Below are positions 55,167 through 62,108 of a stretch of DNA of 64,000 bases, piece by piece. The position numbers and the translations under genes are program-made. Below the pieces are notes generated by a model. The model made no database searches, was not told where the DNA came from, and saw nothing but the letters and a program-made list of their open reading frames with translations. Position 1 is the stretch's first letter; each line of letters opens with the position of its first letter. Source of the stretch: Nocardia farcinica (GTDB lineage: Bacteria; Actinomycetota; Actinomycetes; Mycobacteriales; Mycobacteriaceae); contig NZ_LN868939.1 in assembly GCF_001182745.1 (NCBI RefSeq), positions 1,674,001 through 1,738,000 of the forward strand, in the 5' to 3' direction.

Positions 55167-55613
55167 TCAGCGGAAGATGACGCAGGTCGTGGTGCCGTGC
55201 GCGACCAGCCTGCAGTCCTCGTCGACGACCCGTCCTTCGGCGGTGGCGGTGGTGCGGCCCACGTGGATGGTGGTGCCGGTGGCGGTGAGCCGGCGACCGT
55301 CGGTCGGGGCCGCCCGGATGTAGTTGATCTTGAGTTCGAGAGTCGTGTAGCCCACCCCGGCCTCGAGGGTGGTGTGCACCGCGCAGCCCATCACCGAGTC
55401 CAGCAGGGTGGCGCAGATCCCGCCGTGGGTGGTGCCGAGCGGGTTGGCGAAGTCCTGGCGGGTCCGCACCGCGAAGACCACGCGGCCGTGTTCGATCTCG
55501 TCGACCTCCATGCCGAGCAGGTCGCCGATGAACGGCGGGCGGTCCGGCATGGTCATGGCCGTGCGCAGCAGGTCAAGGCCGGACAGGCCGGCGAGATCGA
55601 CGGAGGAAGTCAT
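55167..55613 (-). CDS. PaaI-type hotdog thioesterase
   Basis: 148 residues. GTTHGGICATLLDSVMGCAV is the hotdog helix with the PaaI/YdiI active-site region (HGG, Asp). It hydrolyses acyl- or aryl-CoA thioesters. ATG at 55613. It diverges from a TetR gene over a symmetric operator, so its expression is probably controlled by that regulator and by an acyl-CoA-like ligand. Confidence 0.86.
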   Translation of the reverse strand: MTSSVDLAGLSGLDLLRTAMTMPDRPPFIGDLLGMEVDEIEHGRVVFAVRTRQDFANPLGTTHGGICATLLDSVMGCAVHTTLEAGVGYTTLELKINYIRAAPTDGRRLTATGTTIHVGRTTATAEGRVVDEDCRLVAHGTTTCVIFR

Positions 55614-55631
55614 GGCAGTCACGTCCTTTCG

Positions 55632-55685
55632 GTGAACCGATCGGTCCACATCTGCGATGATTGCAACATGGACCGATCGGTTCAC
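55632..55685. promoter_or_regulatory. TetR operator: two 17-bp arms around ACCGATCGGT palindromes
   Basis: GTGAACCGATCGGTCCA (55632-55648) and its exact complement TGGACCGATCGGTTCAC (55669-55685) are separated by 20 bases. Each arm has its own ten-base palindrome ACCGATCGGT, so two repressor dimers could bind, one facing each divergent gene. It fills the space between the thioesterase and TetR starts. Confidence 0.85.
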
Positions 55686-55718
55686 GCAAGCGCCCGGCAC
55701 GGCGGAGGAGGACGGCGG

Positions 55719-56294
55719 ATGACCGTGGGACCGCGCGACCGACTGATCGAAGGCACCATCGCCCTGGTACGCGAGCAGGGCGTGCAGGGCGCCGGACTCG
55801 CCGCCCTGCTCGAACGCACCGGCACCTCGCGCAACTCCCTCTACCAGCACTTCCCGGCGGGCAAGAGCGAACTGGTCGAGGTGTCCACCCGGGTCGCCGC
55901 CGGGCGCCTGTCCGCCTACCTGGAGCGGGTGACGGCGACCGGGACGCCCGCCGACTGGGTGACCGCACTGGTGGCCTGGGGCAAGCGGCTGCTGGAGTCC
56001 AGCGAGTTCACCGCGGGCTGCCCGGTGGTCGGCGCGGCACTGGCCGAATCCGAGCCCGGCGTGCAGGCCGCCGCCGCCGACGCCTTCGCCGACTGGACCC
56101 GCAAGCTCGCCGCCGCGCTGGCCGGCACCGGCATCCCCGCGGACCGGGCGCGGTCGCTGGCGGGGTTCGCCTTCAGCTCGGTCGAGGGCGCGATCGTGCT
56201 GGCCAGGGCGAGCAAGTCGATCCGCCCGCTCGACGAGGTGGCGGAGAATCTGCGCGTGCTGCTGGCCGCGGAGACGGCGGGGCCGGGCCGGTAA
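55719..56294 (+). CDS. TetR-family regulator
   Basis: 191 residues from ATG at 55719, with GGAGGAGGACGG upstream; an ATG at 55669 lies inside the operator and is less likely. HTH: IALVREQGVQGAGLAALLERTGTSRNSLYQHFPAGKSEL is given only as key piece TGTSRNSLYQHFP. The C-terminal part has TAGCPVVGAALAES, the TetR_C subgroup of LmrA/YxaF repressors. It probably represses itself and the thioesterase. Confidence 0.87.
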   Translation: MTVGPRDRLIEGTIALVREQGVQGAGLAALLERTGTSRNSLYQHFPAGKSELVEVSTRVAAGRLSAYLERVTATGTPADWVTALVAWGKRLLESSEFTAGCPVVGAALAESEPGVQAAAADAFADWTRKLAAALAGTGIPADRARSLAGFAFSSVEGAIVLARASKSIRPLDEVAENLRVLLAAETAGPGR

Positions 56295-56337
56295 CCCCGT
56301 GCGCCGCACGCCACCGGCGCCCCCATAGACTGAGGCC

Positions 56338-57633
56338 GTGACGCAGACGACCGCCTCTGTCAATACCCAGTCTCTCGGTGAGCTCGATCCCGAGCTCGCG
56401 GCCGCGATGGCAGGCGAACTCGCCCGCGAGCGCGACACTCTCGAGATGATCGCCTCGGAGAACTTCGTGCCGCGCGCGGTGCTGCAGGCCCAGGGCAGCG
56501 TGCTGACCAACAAGTACGCCGAGGGTTACCCGGGGCGTCGCTACTACGGCGGTTGCGAGAACGTCGACGTCGTCGAGAACCTGGCCCGCGAGCGCGCCAA
56601 GGAACTGTTCGGCGCCGAATTCGCCAACGTACAGCCGCATTCCGGCGCGCAGGCCAACGCGGCGGTGCTGATGTCGCTGATGGATCCCGGCGACCGGCTG
56701 CTCGGCCTCGACCTCGCGCACGGCGGCCACCTCACCCACGGCATGCGGCTGAACTTCTCCGGCAAGCTCTACGAGGTGCACTCCTACGGGGTGAGCAAGG
56801 AAGACCACCGCGTCGACATGGACGAGGTGCGCACGATCGCGCTCGGCGCCAAGCCGAAGGTGATCGTCGCGGGCTGGTCGGCCTACCCCCGTCACCAGGA
56901 CTTCGCCGCCTTCCGCGCGATCGCCGACGAGGTGGGTGCCTACCTGTGGGTGGACATGGCGCACTTCGCCGGTCTCGTCGCCGCGGGCCTGCACCCCTCG
57001 CCGGTGCCCTACGCCGATGTCGTCTCCTCCACCGTGCACAAGACCCTCGGCGGTCCCCGCTCCGGCCTGATCCTGGCCAAGCAGGAGTTCGCCAAGAAGA
57101 TCAACAGCGCGGTCTTCCCCGGCCAGCAGGGCGGTCCGCTCATGCACGCGATCGCGGCCAAGGCGGTGGCCTTCAAGATCGCGGGCACCGAGGAGTTCCG
57201 CGACCGCCAGCAGCGCACCCTGTCGGGCGCGAAGATCCTGGCCGAGCGACTCACCGGCGCCGACGTCGCCGACAAGGGCATCAGCGTGCTCACCGGCGGC
57301 ACCGACGTGCACCTGGTGCTGGTCGATCTGCGCAACTCCCAGCTCGACGGTCAGCAGGGCGAGGACCTGCTGCACGAGATCGGCATCACCGTCAACCGCA
57401 ACGCCGTGCCGTTCGACCCCCGGCCGCCGATGGTCACCTCCGGTCTGCGGATCGGCACCGCCGCCCTGGCCACCCGCGGCTTCGGCGACGCCGAGTTCAC
57501 CGAGGTCGCCGACATCATCGCCACCGCGCTGGCGGGCGGCTCCGATGCGGAGACGCTGCGCGGTCGGGTGCGCGCGCTGGCCCAGCGCGTGCCGCTCTAC
57601 CAGGGCCTGGAGGATTGGCACCTGCTCGGCTGA
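56338..57633 (+). CDS. glyA: Serine hydroxymethyltransferase
   Basis: 431 residues, complete. PLP lysine in [25 protein letters not shown] and [15 protein letters not shown] near the start, ending in the usual small domain. It interconverts serine and glycine and charges tetrahydrofolate. GTG at 56338. Rv1093 is the orthologue, between coaA and desA2. Confidence 0.97.
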   Translation: MTQTTASVNTQSLGELDPELAAAMAGELARERDTLEMIASENFVPRAVLQAQGSVLTNKYAEGYPGRRYYGGCENVDVVENLARERAKELFGAEFANVQPHSGAQANAAVLMSLMDPGDRLLGLDLAHGGHLTHGMRLNFSGKLYEVHSYGVSKEDHRVDMDEVRTIALGAKPKVIVAGWSAYPRHQDFAAFRAIADEVGAYLWVDMAHFAGLVAAGLHPSPVPYADVVSSTVHKTLGGPRSGLILAKQEFAKKINSAVFPGQQGGPLMHAIAAKAVAFKIAGTEEFRDRQQRTLSGAKILAERLTGADVADKGISVLTGGTDVHLVLVDLRNSQLDGQQGEDLLHEIGITVNRNAVPFDPRPPMVTSGLRIGTAALATRGFGDAEFTEVADIIATALAGGSDAETLRGRVRALAQRVPLYQGLEDWHLLG

Positions 57634-57700
57634 GCACGCACCGACGACCGCCGTCGGAGGCGCGGCAGTGCCGCCGCCCCGCTCGGGCAGCTCGACAACG

Positions 57701-57751
57701 CGAACGGCCGGGTCCGCACCCCTCGTCCGAGGGAGGTGACCCGGCCGTTCG
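57701..57751. terminator. Two-tier hairpin terminator between glyA and the desaturase gene
   Basis: CGAACGGCCGGGTC (57701-57714) pairs with GACCCGGCCGTTCG (57738-57751), 14 bp; the loop holds a smaller hairpin CCCTCG/CGAGGG. Placed between converging genes. Confidence 0.8.
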
Positions 57752-57769
57752 TCGTCGGTGGAAGGCCCG

Positions 57770-58636
57770 TCAGGAGGCGAGGACCCGCAGGTGCTCGAGT
57801 TCGGCGCGAGCCTGCTCGCCCGCATCGCCGAGATCCGTGCGCCCGAAGACGTTCCAGGTGCGCAGCAGCGGCGCGAACACCTTCTCGTTCTCGGCCGCGC
57901 GGTCGTAGATGCCCGCCTCGGCCAGCACCGCGTCACTGGACCGGCCGTCGGGCAGGTCGACCCGCGGCACCTCGAACGCCGCGACCCGGTCGGCGACCGC
58001 CCGCATGGTCTGATCGGGGACGAGTGCGAAGGCCGCCGAGACCAGTTCGGCGAAGAACACCGACTGCAGCTCGTCGTCGGCGGCGATGCGCTCGGCGATC
58101 GCGGTGACCATCGGGTTCTCGTCCATCGCGGCGATCGTGTGGTGCCGCACCGCCGAGGCCTTCTCCTCGAACGCCGCGTTGGCCAGCACGTCGAGCAGGT
58201 GCAGCGGCGGACGGCGGAAGCCCGCGGTCATGTGCGCCATCCGGGCACGTTCCAGATCGACCGGGTCCACCGCCCTGGTCACCATCAGGTAGTTGCGGAT
58301 GAGTATCTCGTGCCGGTTCTCCTCGGCGGTCCAGCGGCCCACCCAGCGCCACCACGGGCCCTTGCGCAGGTACTTGCCGAGTTCGCGATGGTAGGAGGGT
58401 AGGTTGTCGGCGATCAGCACGCTCACCGTGAGCGCGAGCGCGGTGACCTCGCCCAGCGAGGACTGGGCCGGATCCCAGTCCTCACCGCCGAGGAACGCGA
58501 AATTCCGTCCGTCGTCCCAGGGCACGTAGTCGTGCGGCTGCCACTCGTCGGCGGCGGCGACATGACGATGCAGATTCAGTTCCACCTCGTCGGCGAGCGA
58601 ATCCAACAACTCGCGATCGGTCAAGAGTGTTTGCAC
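57770..58636 (-). CDS. desA2: Acyl-ACP desaturase-like protein (DesA2 type), second iron motif altered
   Basis: 288 residues of the ferritin-like acyl-ACP desaturase family. The first diiron motif is intact (WTAEENRHEILI), but where the second DExRH should stand the sequence reads IAADDELQSVF, lacking the His. The same family in M. tuberculosis (DesA2, Rv1094) is also reported to be unusual at the metal site. It may bind one metal or act as a partner of an active desaturase. GTG at 58636. Follows glyA in converging orientation as in Rv1093-Rv1094. Confidence 0.85.
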   Translation of the reverse strand: MQTLLTDRELLDSLADEVELNLHRHVAAADEWQPHDYVPWDDGRNFAFLGGEDWDPAQSSLGEVTALALTVSVLIADNLPSYHRELGKYLRKGPWWRWVGRWTAEENRHEILIRNYLMVTRAVDPVDLERARMAHMTAGFRRPPLHLLDVLANAAFEEKASAVRHHTIAAMDENPMVTAIAERIAADDELQSVFFAELVSAAFALVPDQTMRAVADRVAAFEVPRVDLPDGRSSDAVLAEAGIYDRAAENEKVFAPLLRTWNVFGRTDLGDAGEQARAELEHLRVLAS

Positions 58637-58696
58637 ACCGACAACCTAGCCGCTGCGGGAAAACCCGTGGGGCGGACGGTCGACAAACAGTGAAAA

Positions 58697-58727
58697 GCCC
58701 GGGCCGCGCCGCAGCGCGCGCCCGGGC
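58697..58727 (-). terminator. Terminator of the LGFP lipoprotein gene
   Basis: A palindromic GCCCGGGC pair encloses a GCGC-rich centre; on the minus strand the hairpin ends in CTTTTCA, one of few T-runs after a gene here. Confidence 0.7.
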
Positions 58728-58743
58728 GTTTCGTGACCGGTCA

Positions 58744-59355
58744 CTACCGTATGGTGACGTTGGTCTGCCCGTTCACCCAGGTGATGGTGCCGCCGGTGAA
58801 GGTGCTCTGCTTGCCGCCGGGGATGTCGGTCTCGTCGGAGGTGGGGTAGCCGAGTTCGCCGTTCGCGCCGCCGTTGGCCTCCCACGCCTTGCGGATCTCG
58901 CCCCACACGATGTGCGGCTCACCTTCGGCGGGCTCGTAGATGGTGCCGCCGACGAAGTCCTGGTACTTCCCGCCGTTGGGGCCGGCCTCCTCGGCCTGCA
59001 ACGGTGCGCCCAGCGGGCTGCTCGGCCCGCCCACCGCCATGTACTTGTCGTAGATGTCGCCCGAGACGGTGACCTCGGTGCCGTCGGGCGTGGCCATCCT
59101 GGTCTGCTCACCCGCCTCGGAGTCCTCGCCGCCCGGGGAGGTCGTGGCGCCCGCGGTGCCGGTGGTCGTGCCACCCTCGGCCCCGGTGGTCGTCTCGTCC
59201 GCGCCCGCGGTGGTGGTCATGGTCGCCATCGGACCGGTGGTGGCGGTGGCCGCCGCGTTGTCGTTGTCGCTGTCGTCGGTGCAGCCCGCCACGATGAGCG
59301 TGCCTGCCGCCAATGCCGCGATGAATCCAGCCGAACGTCGAGCGTGGTGGTGCAT
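58744..59355 (-). CDS. LGFP-repeat lipoprotein
   Basis: 203 residues. Lipobox IVAGC after the signal, a Thr/Gly/Ala-rich spacer (residues 30-80), then LGFP repeats SPLGAPLQAEEAG and GELGYPTSDETD with GG-TIYEP and GGTITW strands. LGFP repeats are found in mycolyltransferase-linked and other cell-wall proteins of Corynebacteriales and probably bind the arabinogalactan. ATG at 59355. Confidence 0.88.
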   Translation of the reverse strand: MHHHARRSAGFIAALAAGTLIVAGCTDDSDNDNAAATATTGPMATMTTTAGADETTTGAEGGTTTGTAGATTSPGGEDSEAGEQTRMATPDGTEVTVSGDIYDKYMAVGGPSSPLGAPLQAEEAGPNGGKYQDFVGGTIYEPAEGEPHIVWGEIRKAWEANGGANGELGYPTSDETDIPGGKQSTFTGGTITWVNGQTNVTIR

Positions 59356-59537
59356 TCCATCCCCTCTCGTGTTGCTACGCGCGGCGTCCCTGCCGACGCC
59401 GCGCGTAGCCTAGGCCGAAACTCGGCAACGATCCGGCGAATCACGCTGTGACACGCCGAATCCGTACCGAACAGGTAACTCGGCGGATATTACCCGTCCG
59501 AATATGGAATGAAACACACTCTGGAAGTTTGCCCGTT

Positions 59538-60947
59538 TCAGGCGTTCGGCCCGTATTCCTCGAGCATTTCCGTGACCAGCGCCGCGATCGGCGACCGCTC
59601 GCTGCGGGTGAGCGTGATGTGCGCGAAAAGCGGGTGCCCCTTGAGCTTTTCGATCACCGCGGCGACACCGTCGTGCCTGCCGACCCGCAGGTTGTCGCGC
59701 TGGGCGACGTCGTGGGTGAGCACCACCCGCGAGCCCGACCCCAGCCGGCTCAGCACCGTGAGCAGCACGTTGCGCTCCAGCGACTGCGCCTCGTCGACGA
59801 TCACGAACGAGTCGTGCAGCGAGCGGCCGCGGATGTGGGTCAGCGGCAACACTTCCAGCATGTCGCGGCTGAGCACCTCCTCCATCACCTCGGGGGAGGC
59901 CAGGCCGTCGAGGGTGTCGAACACCGCCTGCGCCCACGGGCCCATCTTCTCGCTCTCGCTGCCGGGCAGATAGCCCAGCTCCTGCCCGCCCACCGCGTAG
60001 AGCGGCCGGAAGACGACCACCTTGCGCTGGGTGCGCCGCTCCAGCACCGCCTCCAGCCCCGCGGTGAGCGCGAGCGCGGACTTGCCGGTGCCCGCCTTGC
60101 CGCCGAGGGACACGATGCCGACGCTCTCGTCCAACAGCAGATCGAGCGCGATGCGCTGCTCGGCGGAACGGCCGTGCAACCCGAAGGCTTCGCGTTCGCG
60201 CACCAGCTGCACCCGCTTGTCCGGCGTCACCCGGCCGAGCGCGCTCGAACTGCCGCCGAGCAGCCGAATCCCGGTGTGGCAGGGCAGTTCCCGGGCCGCG
60301 TCCAGGTCGATGACGGACTCGGCGTAGAGCTGGTCGATCTGGCTCGACGCCACATCCAGCTCCACCATGCCCGACCAGCCGGAGGTCACCACGTCCTGGG
60401 CGTGGTACCCGTCGGCGTGCAGGCCGACCGCGCCGGCCTTGACGCGCAGCGGAATGTCCTTGGACACCATGACGACCCGGCGTCCCTCCGCGGCCAGGTT
60501 CAGCGCGCAGGCCAGGATGCGGGAGTCGTTGGTCTCGGTGCGGAAGCCGACCGGAAGGACCGACGGATCGGTGTGATTGAGTTCCACCTGCAACGTTCCG
60601 CCCTCGGTCCCGATCGGCACCTGCTGGTCGAGGCGACCGTGCAGCAGACGCAGATCGTCCAGGTTGCGCAAGGCTTCCCGGGCGAACCAGCCCAGTTCGT
60701 GGTGATGCCGTTTGCCTTCGAGCTCGCTGATCACGACGAGCGGGAGCACCACGTGGTGTTCGCCGAACCGGGTGAAGGCCCACGGGTCGGAGAGCAGGAC
60801 CGAGGTGTCGATGACGAAGGTCTTGGCGGATGCCTGGGAGTGCGAGGAGCGGGCCCCCTTGGAGTCGGACGAGACAGCGGCGGTCTTCCCGGTGCCGGTG
60901 GAATGGGAGGTCGCCGAGGAGGCGGAAACGGAGCGTGCAGCAGTCAC
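59538..60947 (-). CDS. phoH2: PhoH2-type PIN-PhoH RNA helicase/ribonuclease
   Basis: 469 residues. The N-terminal PIN domain ([33 protein letters not shown] acids) is a metal-dependent RNase; the C-terminal PhoH ATPase has Walker [14 protein letters not shown] and Walker [10 protein letters not shown]. PhoH2 (Rv1095) unwinds and cuts RNA, and in mycobacteria works with a small partner PhoAT encoded upstream. GTG with AAAGGAG. No clear PhoAT is visible, though a short frame lies upstream. Confidence 0.93.
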   Translation of the reverse strand: MTAARSVSASSATSHSTGTGKTAAVSSDSKGARSSHSQASAKTFVIDTSVLLSDPWAFTRFGEHHVVLPLVVISELEGKRHHHELGWFAREALRNLDDLRLLHGRLDQQVPIGTEGGTLQVELNHTDPSVLPVGFRTETNDSRILACALNLAAEGRRVVMVSKDIPLRVKAGAVGLHADGYHAQDVVTSGWSGMVELDVASSQIDQLYAESVIDLDAARELPCHTGIRLLGGSSSALGRVTPDKRVQLVREREAFGLHGRSAEQRIALDLLLDESVGIVSLGGKAGTGKSALALTAGLEAVLERRTQRKVVVFRPLYAVGGQELGYLPGSESEKMGPWAQAVFDTLDGLASPEVMEEVLSRDMLEVLPLTHIRGRSLHDSFVIVDEAQSLERNVLLTVLSRLGSGSRVVLTHDVAQRDNLRVGRHDGVAAVIEKLKGHPLFAHITLTRSERSPIAALVTEMLEEYGPNA

Positions 60948-61263
60948 GGTGGGCTCCTTTTGCGTTCGCCCGGCACCCGCGCGAACGATCTCGCTGGACC
61001 GGTCCGTCCTGATGGCGCGATGTCAGTCGCGGCCACGAGGGCCGGGTGCCGGCCCCCTCGAACTGAGTAGCTCAGTCACGGTCAGGACCTCCCGTACGAA
61101 CCACACCGACGCGGTCCGCACCACCGACGCTACAGGCCGGTGCCCGGTGCGCGCTCGGCGATCGGGTAGGCGTGTCGGTGAAGTTCCCGTTAACACGCAG
61201 CTCATCGGGGCTGTGCCGAAGAACTCGCGGCGGCGGTCGGCGGCGCCGGTTAGAGTCGCGGAC
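60948..61263. other. Divergent spacer upstream of phoH2
   Basis: 316 bases. A minus-strand frame of 60-80 codons ends at 61023 and could be a small PhoAT-like partner (TASVWFVREVLTVTELLSS is its only protein-like stretch); otherwise I see no gene or hairpin. Confidence 0.4.
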
Positions 61264-61536
61264 ATGGCCGGTTACGAGGACCTCGAGAAGCTGTCGTCGA
61301 AGGAACTGCACGACCGAGCGGTCAAGACGGCCGTGCGGCACGGCGACGTCAAATACCTGTGGGATCTGCTCACCCGCATCCCCGCCGCCGAGGCCGCCGC
61401 GGGCAATGTCGGCGAGAGCGAGGCCGACATCAAATACGTGCTGCCGTTGATCGACGACTACATCCACGCCGGTGACGGCGCGGTGGCCGACCAACTGCGC
61501 CCCTTCTACATCCAGTACCTGGCCGAGCACTCCTGA
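61264..61536 (+). CDS. Small conserved protein of unknown function
   Basis: 90 residues, acidic, helical and soluble. It starts AGYEDLEKLSSKELHDRAVK and contains HGDVKYLWDLLTRIPAAEAA and VLPLIDDYIHAGDGAVADQ. The helix-turn-helix-like spacing is not a DNA-binding motif I recognise. Well-formed start and codon use make it real. It is convergent with the epoxide-hydrolase-like gene. Confidence 0.75.
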   Translation: MAGYEDLEKLSSKELHDRAVKTAVRHGDVKYLWDLLTRIPAAEAAAGNVGESEADIKYVLPLIDDYIHAGDGAVADQLRPFYIQYLAEHS

Positions 61537-61569
61537 CCCGACAGCGCCGAGCACCCCCGGCGCGACCCC

Positions 61570-61989
61570 TCAGCGTCCCGGCAGCAGCGCGCGGACCAGG
61601 CCCACGGCCGTGCCGCGCAGGACGTTCTCCCAGCTGAAGTGGTCGTGCCACAGCACGATTCGGCCGTCGCGCAGTTCGAAGGTGCCCATCACCCAGAACG
61701 CGATCCGCACCGGCCCGAACCGGAGGATGTCGGTGCGATCGGTGAGCACCACGTCCCCGTCGGCGGCGATGTGGTGCATCTCGGCCGCGAACCCGACCCA
61801 GGGCCGGTTCAGCCCGCGCAACACCGCGTGCGCCCGCGCCCCCCGCAGATCCGGCAACGAGGTGTTCTTCCACACCACCTGCGGATCCAGCAGCTCCAGC
61901 GCCTCACCCACCGCGCCCAGCTCCATCGCCGCGAAGAACTCGCGCACCGTGGTGACCGCGTCCTGCCGCAGTTCGACTTCTTCGGACAT
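61570..61989 (-). CDS. Limonene-1,2-epoxide hydrolase/SnoaL-like protein
   Basis: 139 residues, NTF2-like cone. The LEH catalytic set is mostly kept: an Arg-x-Asp in LTDRTDIL, Asp in LWHDHFSW, and Asn in VVWKNTSL, but the Tyr usually two residues before that Asn is Trp. Relatives in M. tuberculosis (EphG) hydrate epoxides. ATG at 61989. Substrate unknown; the Tyr change may alter activity. Confidence 0.7.
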   Translation of the reverse strand: MSEEVELRQDAVTTVREFFAAMELGAVGEALELLDPQVVWKNTSLPDLRGARAHAVLRGLNRPWVGFAAEMHHIAADGDVVLTDRTDILRFGPVRIAFWVMGTFELRDGRIVLWHDHFSWENVLRGTAVGLVRALLPGR

Positions 61990-62108
61990 GCTTCGACTGT
62001 AGGCCCCCGACGCGGTGTTCCGGCAGGTTCCGCCGCCGGAAAATCCGCGGGAACCGTCGGGCGGCATGTCGCGTCTATATCGATCAACTGCGACGCGAGG
62101 GGGACGCG

